In this document: positions 1 through 9,477 of the stretch, piece by piece | How the letters are laid out: each line of letters opens with the position of its first letter | How positions within the stretch are numbered: position 1 is the first letter of the stretch | Source of the DNA: Dinochytrium kinnereticum | Lineage: Eukaryota > Chytridiomycota > Chytridiomycetes > Chytridiales > Chytridiaceae | Assembly: GCA_027604005.1 (NCBI GenBank) | Contig: JADGJT010000401.1 | Coordinates: 1 to 15,882 of the forward strand | Direction of reading: 5' to 3' | DNA length: 15,882 nucleotides | Made by a program: the position numbers and the translations under genes | Notes under the pieces: model-generated | The model's input: only the letters and a program-made list of their open reading frames with translations | Databases searched by the model: none | Told to the model about the DNA's origin: nothing

Positions 1-2183
1 ATAAGCTTGGGACCCATCAACTTTACCCCGCTGTGGACGGTGGGTTCCAACACTTGCCAAAGCCTTATTCTGGTTGACTCTGCTTGCTGAAGAGGGCCCA
101 ACGTTTTGCCGAGAGTCGGACGACTGTTGTGACGAAGGGAGAACATTCGTAAAAGGATTCTGAGGATACTGTGAGCCTCGCTCTACGTTATTCTGACCAA
201 AGCCCGTTGACTTGGGTATCGAGACAGCCGCTGGCTGGATCTATTATTTGAAAAAACAAACATTTAACATGATAATAACGAATAGAAGCTGATTGAACCC
301 ACCTGCTGGACAGTAGCAAGGTACTTGCTTTCTTGGTGATTTTGAATCTGCCCACGAAAGTTTGCATCTTGCCTAGTTGAGTACGGAGGCACGCTGCTCG
401 CAGACGCGGAGGCAACGTGGCCAGACTCTCTGCCGTCAGCCAAGCTTTTGAAAAGGTTCTTGTCTGGCAGGGTATTCCGTACTTGTCCTCTTTGGCTGCT
501 CGAAGTCGGGTTGGGGATGTGTTGAGAAAAGGCCTGCTTTTAAAAAAATAAAAAAACTTAGCAAAAAACACGATAATAAAAGTGAGTTCATTAATTATTT
601 TGAGACGAACCATTGGCGGCATGACCGGTTGGATGCGTGCTGCTGATCCGGCAATAATCCCTAGAAAGTTTAGTAGATCACGCAATGGTGTCCCTACCGT
701 TTGAGGGACCGATTGGCTGTGCGGGTTGTGCGTATCCAATGTTGTTGTTCTATACAAACGATTGAATGATTAACGGAAAATAATGTGATAGAGACATCCT
801 ACCATTGGCCCGCCATTGTTGTAGCTATCCATATTGCTTTGATACCCTTGGATATTTCCTTTCCATCGCACAGATAGGCCAGGAGCAGCATACGATGGAA
901 TGGCGTTAACTCCATCAGGTACAGCATGGAGCTCATTGGACTGTGTAGTATTGGGAAATACTCTTCTTGCATTCTTGTGGCGATGAATCAGTTTTAGGAA
1001 GTGGATTGCTAATGTAACTGAAAGGAAAGTGCTGGCGGGGAGGCTCACCTCAACCTGACCGCGCGGAAGGTGGGGGTGGTGCCGAGCCTCTGATCGAGAA
1101 TATTCAGGGACACTCCTTACAGGAAGGCGAGATGTCTGCACGTAATGGCTTCTCTGACGCTCTTCAGGATGAATTGACGAATTGTTATGGAGGTTCTACA
1201 AAGTTCAAACGTATAAGTTATCACAAAACAAAGGGAAACAATAAAATCAGATAGCCCACCTCCACTTGTGCTTGAGGGATTGGAACGTAGTGACGAGCTA
1301 CAGCTCCATAGTCATGCTGGAGGCTCCTTGATGATTCACGAGATGCTTGAGTCGAATGTTTGCCACCATTGAGATTTGAGGGCTGGTGCGGCTCAAACAG
1401 AGGATTCTAGGACGTTCAAAAGCATTAATTAGATGACGCCTCAATCCAAAAAGAAAGGGTTTTGGTTAAGGTTGGCCAACCTCACGCCCAGAAGTGTTTT
1501 GGATCCTTCCCGATGATATTCTCGCTCCCCCAACTTTGGGCTCGAAGCCATTTGAGGATGAAGGATCCAGATAGTTCTATGGAGACCAAAAGAATATCAG
1601 CAACAGCTACAAAAGAGTCTATGAATCTTAAACCTCACCTGAGCCATTGACGATCTGGTTGGCTGCGCTGCGAAAGTGCCACGCCCTCCGTCGTTGGATG
1701 GATAGCAGTTGCCATCCGCCGACCCAGAGGCTTGCTGGACGCTCTTTGCTGGCACATGGGATCCTTGCCTCGAATAGCCGCTGCCAGTGTTTTTTGAGGG
1801 CTGGGGCAGCTTAGATGGCGGGATCTATGCCGTTCAAATGTAATAATTAGATCACCCTTCTGACTCAAGAGAAATGAAGAACTTGAACATCGCACCTGGG
1901 TCTGAACCTGGCTCCGGAAATGTCCATTAAACTGTCCTGTGATCTGATCGTTGCTGCGTGGTGGTGATTGGACTGAGCTGGCATAGCCCGGCTTTCCGCC
2001 GTCTGATGTGATAGGTGTTTGCCGCCCATTTCTGGTCTTTGATTTGGTCACAATGGTAGGAGGGGATGGGCTTGGTTGAAGTATGCGATCAAGGGCCGCA
2101 AGATAAGGCGATAGGCCGGGAATGCGAGCAATCTTCTCGAGCTGCTGCTGATGGCCATCGTTGCTGCTCGTGTTTGTAGGCAT
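1..2183 (-). CDS. Paralogue A of the head-to-head HMG-type gene pair, partial (3' end beyond window)
   Basis: This is a multi-exon gene whose best model is complement(<1..240, 303..533, 611..660, 698..749, 803..940, 1049..1195, 1260..1406, 1481..1576, 1639..1824, 1896..2183), giving about 525 visible residues and still open at position 1. The start ATG at 2183 is chosen because the N-terminus aligns with that of the gene at 5267: residues after about 12 give 19 identities in 31 without gaps, core QLEKIARIPG...YLAALD. Exons 4 and 5 are each exactly 49 codons and resemble each other and exon 5 of the other gene. All joints are phase 0 except the one around the 37-nt intron 661-697, which has a CTACTAAAC branch point. 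The later exons (from about residue 369) are rich in Ser, Gln and Asn and look disordered. No DNA-binding domain is visible in the part present; by analogy with the partner it may lie past the edge. Function is not known; a nuclear regulatory role is inferred only from the paralogue. Confidence 0.82.
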
Positions 2184-2211
2184 CGTCGAAGTGCAGATGC
2201 GTTGGTTGTGG

Positions 2212-2267
2212 TTGACAAGTACTGAAATTGTCAGGGATTGTCAATAAATTGTCGCTTTTGGTGGCCA
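2212..2267 (-). promoter_or_regulatory. Shared upstream element, copy in front of paralogue A
   Basis: Read on the minus strand, this block has GGCCaCCAAAA, then a degenerate GACAATT, then TGACAAT twice, then TTGTCAA. It ends about 28 bp before the start codon at 2183. The ATTGTC cores on the plus strand start at 2227, 2237 and 2248, so they recur every 10-11 bp on one face of the helix. The last TGACAA and the TTGTCA form an inverted pair with a 9-bp spacer. The same order of elements occurs before the partner gene at 5184-5236. Conservation next to two diverged coding sequences suggests a transcription-factor site. The binding factor is unknown. Confidence 0.6.
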
Positions 2268-3134
2268 AGAAAATCGTTGAACAGAATGTGCCTCTGCCTG
2301 GAGAAAAACAACAAATCACCATATTGGAGATACGACGGTTAAAAAAAAAGGCAGATGCTGCTTCATCTAAGTGGAATATATCAGTCTACTTAAAAAAGAG
2401 TGTGCGTGTGTGTTGAATATGGTAAGGATTTCACCCCACCCTGAATTCCATCCATGCCAGGGATATTCCAACAGACCTCCCCCACCAAGACAAAAAAAAA
2501 CAACAAAAACTCTCTCATAGCCCCTTGACGGTCTAAATGGCACTCCTTAACTGCTCCGAAAATAAGAAATAAGTCCATCGCTGAAAGATATTTGAGTGAC
2601 GGTCATGCGATTTACCCCCCAAAATTAATGAAGGTTGATGTCGGAATTATTAAAAGGGTGTGGTCGCAGTTCTGAAATCGACATGCAAATATCAATGAGT
2701 CCATAATGAAGCCCGATATTGCAGAATGTGGGATGTTCTTTTTTCCGGCATAAAAAAAAAACCATACTAATAACTGCCAATCATAAGAACAAATCCGCAT
2801 ACAATAACTCACCAGAACTTCTAGGCTCCATTCTAAGCTTATGACAGGCCCCCCATCAACCATAGCTATCTCAAAGTTCTTAAAACAAGACCAAGATTGA
2901 ACGGCCTCCCCATTCCAGATGTTAACTAATTTCAGAGAAGAAAATGAAGTCAACTGCCCAGTAAACGGCGAGTACACATACCATAATAAAACGGAAATAA
3001 ATTCATTGTATCTCTTCAGAAACTGTCTATGACCTTACCCGGTAGGCTTATGAAGACTGACCCGCAAGCTTCAACCTGTGAAGTGTTTTAGGACTGTTCA
3101 TGGGTTTCAAAACATTGACCCCTCTTCTCTCCGC
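2268..3134. other. Region between the paralogues, left part: no supported gene
   Basis: This stretch holds the far promoter of paralogue A and AT-rich DNA with A and T runs (for example 2340-2350, 2490-2502, 2750-2761). A plus-strand frame at 2228-2416 overlaps the conserved promoter block and is not credible as a gene. A minus-strand frame of about 120 codons (2612-2977) contains a possible GTGAGT donor near 2813 and an acceptor near 2681, but has no convincing start or recognisable domain. I treat it as unproven. Confidence 0.4.
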
Positions 3135-3262
3135 TTACTCGTAATCAAAGCACCCGTCAATGGGCTGACCTGTAAATGCTTCAGGGCGGATGTCATTCGC
3201 TCTTTGAGTCATTAGAGGGTATACCATGTCTTTTACCTGCTTCCGCAAGTTTATGTGATATT
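3135..3262 (-). pseudogene. Possible terminal exon or gene relic (ends GCFDYE-stop)
   Basis: The minus strand is open from about 3262 to a TAA at 3137-3135, and reads as ordinary soluble protein: KQVKDMVYPLMTQRAND followed by IRPEAFTGQPIDGCFDYE and stop. A good acceptor (GCGGAAGCAG) lies just before the frame near 3238, so it could be a last exon. I recognise no family, and no start codon or complete set of upstream exons can be assembled. It could be a relic, part of a small spliced gene running leftwards from about 3.8 kb, or a chance frame. Confidence 0.25.
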
Positions 3263-3593
3263 AAAAGGGGCCAAAGTGCTGCTCATCTACAGATATAACC
3301 CCTGCTTATTAACATTCAACCCACTTAAAAACAACAGAAACATATTATCCAAGAGCTGGTTCAAGTAATATTCAATGAAAAAAAGAAAAAAAAACCAGTA
3401 TCTTTACCTTTTGTTCTTTCCCCCAAACGCAAGACTTTGAAGTTATGGTCAACGTGTTAAATGGCGGCACAAAGTTGCAAAACTGCCTTAGAGTATAGAT
3501 GACGTGGAGGCTTGCCTAGCCCTCACCTGATACGAAAACCGAAAGAGTGTTGCGTGAGTTAACCCTACACGCACATCATTCTAGCAATCAGCC
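3263..3593. other. Gene-free stretch
   Basis: No supported gene is seen. The stretch is AT-rich, with A runs around 3379-3401. A GTGAGG donor-like site and TAAG acceptor-like site on the minus strand (about 3495-3532) could belong to a spliced minus-strand transcript joining the flanking fragments, but the frames do not join cleanly. Confidence 0.35.
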
Positions 3594-3772
3594 ATGGATC
3601 CTCGTGTGAAGCACCATAGATCTTGCAGCATGCGATATAACAATCAGGCCATCCTCAAGGTCTTTCAATGGTATTCGAACTTTAACGGCAACCGAACCGA
3701 GGCTTGAAATGCAATCCGCGGGGCTGTGTGAGGGAGGAAGAAAGAAAGAAGGAAGCAGTGGTGTCTACACAG
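3594..3772 (-). pseudogene. Possible exon or gene relic (contains KDLEDGLIVISHAARSM)
   Basis: On the minus strand a frame is open from just after a TAG near 3773 to a TGA near 3594. Its second half reads DCISSLGSVAVKVRIPLKDL then EDGLIVISHAARSMVLHTRIHG, with a charge and hydrophobic pattern like a folded protein. GTGTAG directly upstream could be a splice acceptor. The first residues (PLLPSFFLPPS) come from a pyrimidine-rich tract and may be intron. No family was recognised. It lies on the same strand as the fragment at 3135-3262, so both may be exons of one unrecognised or decayed gene. Confidence 0.25.
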
Positions 3773-4033
3773 TTTGGAACATACGGTTAAGTTGGTTGAG
3801 TGCATCTGACGATAATGTGAAGAAAATGTAACGAGCTCTTCTTCACTTTCATATTTTTCAAAGCAGAGACTGTTTATAGGTGAGGTGACGCGTAACCTCA
3901 CAACGGTCAAATGGACAGTAAATAAGAAAGATGGCAAGTGATCTACAAGTTTTCCCCTGGTAAGGCTCTCGTCGTATTAACGATCGCTTCAAAATCAACA
4001 GAATCTTGACGCAACGGACAAAGCAGCAGCTAA
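3773..4033. other. Short intergenic stretch upstream of the gene at 4034
   Basis: No gene is supported here. It is the likely promoter and leader of the small plus-strand gene starting at 4034 (GCAGCAGCTAA before the ATG). Minus-strand frames of 60-90 codons cross it but are Cys/Phe/Leu-rich and lack any protein-like pattern. Confidence 0.35.
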
Positions 4034-4455
4034 ATGGCATCGTCCTTTCACAGCGACCACTTTAACTCTTCAGGACAACCGCAAGCTTTGCGATCAATGT
4101 TGCTTGGTGGTGCTTACAGCCTCAATAACACTTCTCTCTTTCCTATATTGATGGGAGGCATGAGGTCATAAACGCGCTTTAGCAAGTATTGTCAGCACAC
4201 GTCACTCGCTCAACCAGGAGCGTGCCCTCTTCGTTGCTAAAAAGAATGCCACCGCCGACGTCGCGAACGATAAAGAGAGGCGACATAGGCGTCGCAGCTG
4301 GGTTCCAGATTTACCCATTCTCCGAATTTTCCTACGAGGAGTTTTGGCAACTTATGGTTCGCCAAATGACACATCATCAACAAGTTGATAAGCACGCCCT
4401 AATACCGATAGTGGCGAAAAGCAATAGTGGGAGTTATCCTTTTGCCCACGTATGA
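4034..4455 (+). pseudogene. Small gene between the paralogues, probably frame-broken
   Basis: An ATG at 4034 opens a 43-codon frame beginning MASSFHSDHFNSSGQPQALR and reaching LMGGM. It can be spliced at 4164 over a very short 31-nt intron (4165-4195, GTCATA...GTCAG) into a frame reading RHSLNQERALFVAKKNATAD and then a Lys/Arg-rich stretch, RRHRRRSWVPD. From about 4300 a second frame takes over with protein-like text (FSEFSYEEFWQLMVRQMTHH...IPIVAKSNSGSYPFAHV) and stops at 4453-4455. The switch in best frame near 4290-4320 has no plausible intron and suggests a frameshift, or a sequencing indel. If the first frame is kept instead, it stops near 4389. No family was recognised. The short intron could itself be a sign of decay. 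Confidence 0.4.
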
Positions 4456-5183
4456 CGTTTGTGCAGTCTCGCTTCTTCAAATTACTCAGGGACTTTTCTG
4501 TCATGCTTGTAGCATTACTTGAACTGTCTGCTTATTCTTATACTCTTAAAAGGCGATTTTACTCATTATCTTTTTTATCACTTTTGATTGGGGAGTTTCC
4601 CGGCCTTGGTCTCTAACCTCCAGACTTGTACATGTACTGTATGAAAATGAGCATGTAGCTGGTTTGTATTTATGATTGGGATACGTTTCTCTACACATTT
4701 CTGAAGATAGAGTTGTTTCATATCACGTATCCTTCAATATTCGTCCTCACGATAACTATATTCTCATGCGGATCTCAACAGGCCGCTCTCAAAATCCCAT
4801 TCAATTTCTGCATCATCAATCGTCCATTATGCTTTGGGACCTTACATGACCATCACTGACCATCCTTAAGTGATTGATAATGATTTTGAGTGGCAGGCAG
4901 CCATGCGCATTAAGCCTGTCAGGGGCACTGTCAGGGAGCATGGGGTGATTCATTTTTTTCACTTCGTCAGGGGACATGGGCATATCAAAGTCCCTCTTTG
5001 AACCGAACTCACCATTGAGCTCTCACCAGACAGAATTCACAGAAGCTCCAGCCCTTGTTTCCAGGGCAATGAAGGTAAAATGTCTTTGATTGCAGCAGCG
5101 AGATCGGCATTATTCTTATAATAAATAATCCTATGCCTTTTCCTATCAGCGATATATTCTTGAAAATATCCTTGAAATATATG
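4456..5183. other. Far upstream region of paralogue B, no gene seen
   Basis: No coding frame is supported. The stretch contains three TGTCAGGG-like direct repeats (4916-4981) and an AT-rich segment at 5110-5132 (TTATAATAAATAAT) about 135-155 bp before the start codon of the gene at 5267, which could be a TATA-like element. Confidence 0.4.
4916..4981 (+). repeat. Imperfect direct repeats of TGTCAGGG(G)nCATGGG
   Basis: CTGTCAGGGG (4916-4925), ACTGTCAGGG (4927-4936) and CGTCAGGGG (4965-4973) recur. The last two are followed by the related GCATGGGG and ACATGGGC, giving a 17-nt repeat at 36-bp spacing (4929-4945 and 4965-4981). The TGTCA core is the same as in the promoter block nearer the gene, so these may be additional sites for the same factor. 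That link is inference. Confidence 0.4.
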
Positions 5184-5236
5184 GGCCTCCAAAACCATCA
5201 ATTCTGACAATCTCTGACAATTTCTGAACTTGTCAA
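5184..5236 (+). promoter_or_regulatory. Shared upstream element, copy in front of paralogue B
   Basis: The order is GGCCtCCAAAA (5184-5194), TGACAAT at 5205-5211 and again at 5215-5221, then TTGTCAA at 5230-5236, ending 30 bp before the ATG at 5267. TGACAA-N9-TTGTCA forms an inverted pair, and the two direct copies are 10 bp apart. The same string of elements at nearly the same distance precedes paralogue A. TGACA is also the core recognised by TALE homeodomain proteins, which makes such a factor one candidate; this is a guess from the motif alone. Confidence 0.6.
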
Positions 5237-5266
5237 ATACACGACCCCCTCTCTGCCTCTGCGATC

Positions 5267-8200
5267 ATGCGAGCAAACACCACCAAAGACGATGAGGCCC
5301 ACCAGACGCAGCTTGAGCTGATCGCTCGAATCCCCGGAATAGCGTCGTATCTGGCGACTCTTGACCAAATCCTCTATCCAGACCTACCGCTCCCTGCCGT
5401 TGGCACCAGACCAGGCCCACAGATCACATCTCCCGCAGATCGCCACAGGCATCACGGCCAGAGTCTCTCTGGACTTGCTTCTCGTTCAGCAGCTGGGCAG
5501 ATCAATCCATCTGCTTCAAACCATGCTCAGGTGAGTTCTGCTCAAGTGGTACGTAGCTGCTCTATCTCACCCTTCTTTCTCGTTTCACAGATGGATAGAC
5601 CCATGACAGTGGCCAACGCCTTTCCTGCCACATCACCTACATATCGTGTCGAAAGCAAAGTGAATTTGGGTCGAGGGAGTTGGGAGTCACCACCTATCAT
5701 ATCAAAGTCTATCCAGCCGTATCCTCCTGCCGAATTCCTCCAATCAGCAAGTGGTGCGGGACAAGTTCTAACCGACAACGGAGGGCAAAGGCATTCTGCA
5801 TACCCCCTGCAGTTGCCCGTTTCATCTCAGGATCAGGTAAGGTCTAAATTTCATGTTTTTGTTTAGTTCTGGTACTGATCTTCTTGCCTTCACAGAGCTT
5901 CCTGGACGGTTCTGACTATTACAACCACGGCATCAATGGGAATGTATCGAACCATTCAGCCAGAGGGTTTCACGCGAACTTTGGACAGGTGGTCGGCCAA
6001 TATCAGTCGCAAGTTGAGGTGCCGGTGAGCCTTCTGATGTTCTTCGAATCATTGAGTTTTGCTTCTGATCACTTGTTATACTCAAAACAACGTAAAATGC
6101 ATTGCGCGAGCAGCTCAAGTTCACCGACGGCCTTGATCAAAACAGCGCCAGAAAGTCAATTCACAGATCGAAGTGGAGGCCTCCGAACTTGGTACAAGGA
6201 GAGAGCTATCCTCACGTTCAAGTCCAGGTGCTGCCCCCTCCTCCCTTTTCCTTGTTTGTGGTTTTGGCTGAATTCGAATATTCTTTTTCAAACATTGAAG
6301 AATCCTCTGGGTGAGCTTCACAAGTACTCAGGAAGCAATGGGGGAGTCTATTCGAGAGAGAAATCTCTTGCTCAAGGAAGAAGCGCCTCGGGTTCCTTTG
6401 GGCTGATAGAAGGAGAGCACGTCCACGTTCCACGAAGCCAGGTGGAGGTGGGCTCATGATAATATCTCATATATTTTCAGTCTTGCATTCACAGTCAACT
6501 CCCTCTATTTATCTTTCTTTATTTTTATCTTCATTATTTAATGTTTAACCTATGCAGAGCAACCTCTACACTCATCCCACGCAGTTCGTTCCTTCGACGA
6601 ATTTCTTTGATGGTAGGGATGCCATTTCGTACTTTACTAAGAAATTAGGAGCTACTGGAATACCATCAACAAAGCTCCAAGAGGTCACGGCACCGATGGT
6701 TTGTATGATGATGACCGATGAGGTTATTCCAGGATTTTTACTAAGCACTTCCATCCATTCTCTTTATTTCTCGAGTAGATCAATAATCAGTACGGCGCCG
6801 GTGCAATTTGGAGCAACCAAGATGTAATGGCAGCGAACGTGCTGGCTGAACGGGGATTCGATATCTCAGCGATCAGAGGAGGTACTGCGCAATTTGGTGA
6901 CATGTCGGTCATGATGAATTCACCCTACGCCGTCGGAACAACCTCAAGTCAGGGAGTACAAGGGGTGAATCAGGTAGGCCTTTCAGACATGGTTGAATTC
7001 TTTGTAAATTCCTACCTGCTTTGATACAGAGTCAGGAAATGAGCACCAACCGCCACAATTATGGGCTATTTTCTGCGACTTTGATTGCCAAAAATAAGAC
7101 AGGGTACGGTATTTTCTCTGACCATAATCGGGAATGCTTTAAAGAAAGGTTGAGAAAGGTGAGAGGTTCATCAAATAGGAAAAAAAAACAACATCATAAC
7201 TTTGCAATCTCAACTACTCAGTGGTACTTTAAAATCAATCCGGACGGTTCGAACGGCGAACTTCGAAAGTACGTCACAGCAGAGCTTGTTCGAGCCTACA
7301 AAAACCTTTCGCCTGAGGAGAAGAATAAGTGGAAGAAAAGGGCAGAGGTGTACAATAAGCGGGCAAGGCAGGGGCAGAATCCAGAAGAACCAAATGTAAA
7401 TCAGCCCGCGACGCCAGATTCTGATGACGTGGAAGCAACAAGGGCGAAAGCCAATGATTTGCCTCTGTTGATCGACCCCCATCCGAAAAATCATGATGCA
7501 TCCTACCCATCTGCCGAAATTCACGGGGAGGTTCGTTTCTTTGTTCAACCCAATACTTGATACAACGTTAACTGTTTGTTTTCACTTAAGGCTCAGAACA
7601 CTGTCTTATTCCCATCGACTCTTCCATCGCCGCAATCTCCTTCCGGAGGTTCGTGTCTCATCCCCGATGCTCGCTTGTTGGGTCAGAAGGCAATCACATT
7701 GAGTGCGAATGAGGAGGAACAGGAGGGCAGCCCACGAACACAATCCGACAACCCACTTCCTGGCACTGTAGGTCCTGAAACTTTGGTACCTCCCATCGGA
7801 CTATTCCTCCCAAGCCCCCTTTCCCTCACGTCACATTGTCTTCAAGCGGCGGAACAGTGTCGCAAAGAGACTAAGGAAGAAGGCGACGATGGAAAAGTCA
7901 AAACACGACCCGCCAGTCTGACCTTCGACTCCATCATCTTCACACCACCACAGCCCACATTTTATCCTCTTATCACTTCCGAGCCTACTTCCGATTGCGG
8001 TCGAAGTGACAGGAAGAGAAGATGTGACGTTGTGGATGATGCGGAGGAGAGGAAGACGCGAGCCAAGTACAACGATCAAATCACGTTGTGCAATGGTCTC
8101 GTATCTCCTTTAGTTTCCATTGGCAGCTCCAACACAGCCAATGCAGGAAAAGGTCGGAAGAGGAGTCGTGAAGTGGAGGAAGAACCGGAAGAGAGTAAGC

Positions 8201-8464
8201 GGACGCGAAGTCGATCGGGCGAGATCGAAACTCCATTTGCACCTTCCTTGGGTCTTTTCCAGGTCGCCCCCCGTGAGGATGAGGAGGTTTGAACATTTGA
8301 TATTATTTTCTTTTATAAGTTAAAAGCTTTTTATACTGAAGTGCTGACACGTCTTTATTTAAAATCTCTAGAGCACCTTGCTATTCCCGCTCTCTCCAGT
8401 GATCACTGATAAGTATCAGTTTTCCGAGATTGAGTTGCAGGAGATCTTTCGAGGCAGGTGGTGA
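5267..8464 (+). CDS. Paralogue B: HMG-box-like nuclear protein with modular exons
   Basis: Best model: join(5267..5530, 5591..5836, 5896..6024, 6114..6227, 6301..6447, 6558..6698, 6779..6973, 7030..7158, 7222..7530, 7591..8286, 8372..8464), 11 exons, 820 residues, every intron in phase 0. The start is fixed by alignment with paralogue A (QLELIARIPG...YLATLD near residue 15). Residues about 435-504, split by the intron 7159-7221, look like an HMG box: KTGYGIFSDHNRECFKERLRK, then NPDGS, then YKNLSPEEKNKWKKRAEVYN, with the helix-3 Trp and basic pattern of the family. Basic clusters RKRR (about 699) and GRKRSRE...SKRTRSRS (about 745-768) are likely nuclear signals next to acidic stretches. Residues 1-430 are low in complexity, with exons ending in QVE, QVQ or Q. 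If the GTTTGA donor at 8287 is not used, the protein ends at 8292 instead. Exon 1 could also end at 5548. DNA binding is inferred from the box; the target and pathway are unknown. Confidence 0.82.
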
Positions 8465-8512
8465 TTGTCGACATGCATCCAAAGACCCTGATGACCCAGC
8501 TTGTCCCTCACG

Positions 8513-8580
8513 TCATTTATATTTTACATATATTGTCTATTAATATATAAATAATATCAATTCAAACCCTCATAATATGT
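8513..8580 (+). terminator. AT-rich probable cleavage/polyadenylation region of paralogue B
   Basis: About 50 bp after the stop codon the sequence becomes strongly AT-rich (TTTATATTTTACATATATTG, then TATATAAATAATATC). This resembles fungal 3'-end signals with AATAAA-like and TATATA elements. There is no transcript evidence. Confidence 0.3.
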
Positions 8581-9477
8581 TTTCCCGCACTCAAGTCTCT
8601 AGGAACGCTCTCTGGCGCTAGTTATAATCATATCATGTGGACTGTTTTTTCGATAATGAAGAAGGAATCCGCTCCCTTTTCTTAACTTTGAGGATATCCT
8701 TCCGCCCTTTTTATGCTTAAAACCACACTTAACCCCCACTGATAAACGAATATACGCTATATACGCATTTTAATAGCCTTTGTGATTTGAAAAAAAGTCA
8801 ATCCTCCCCTCGACGATTCCAATTCCCACACTCTCCAACAGGTATTCCGGGAGTTCAGCTTGTGCCCCAGGACCCTTGTAATCATCACAAAGAGAATAAA
8901 CAGGTTCCCAAACGTTTCCCAACAAAAAAAAAAGAAAAAAGAAAAAAGGTTTGCATGTTGAGTCTCTCACGCGCGAATCCAAAGGGTCAAAGAGAAAGAG
9001 CAAATAGAATGAGCCAATCGGTTACCATAAAGCGGTATACCCGCGAAAAGGCAAACCATGCTTACTCCATGTAGTCCCTTTCACACACGAGAGGAAAAAA
9101 GCTGCCAAGGCACAAAGAAAGGTCTGTCCACCTTCGCGGAAGCAACATGAAAAGACACATCCAAGTGTATATCAGGGTACCCGGGGTAGAGCAGAATGTC
9201 GTGGCGCAGTCAACCCATCCATCAACGTACCGGCTCACAAGTTGACACATTTTTTGGTACGCGCCGTGGCCGCGTGGAGTCGCAATGTGAATCAGAGAGT
9301 GACATCTGTCGCCCGTAACTGATGAAAAGGAGAAAGCAGATCACATTCTCTCTAGTGACGCCCAGCATGAGCATCTGAGGACCAAGGAATCGCCATGTTT
9401 CCGTGAAACAAAAACCAAACGTGTGGACTCGACAAGACAAAGACAAAAAAAAAAATAAAAAAAAGGCCCAAACACGC

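Noticed and set aside
2228..2416. Plus-strand 62-codon frame with Lys-rich, protein-like text
   Set aside because: It overlaps the conserved promoter block of paralogue A, runs into poly-A, and has no counterpart next to paralogue B.
1..8464. Naming the pair as a known mating-type gene (homeodomain SXI-type or MATA HMG)
   Set aside because: No homeodomain is visible, the HMG-like box does not show a recognisable mating-type signature, and no pheromone or receptor gene was found in the window.
8770..9003. Minus-strand frame ending IDFFSNHKGY
   Set aside because: About 45 residues look protein-like, but poly-T precedes them with no AG acceptor or start, and no upstream exon could be joined.
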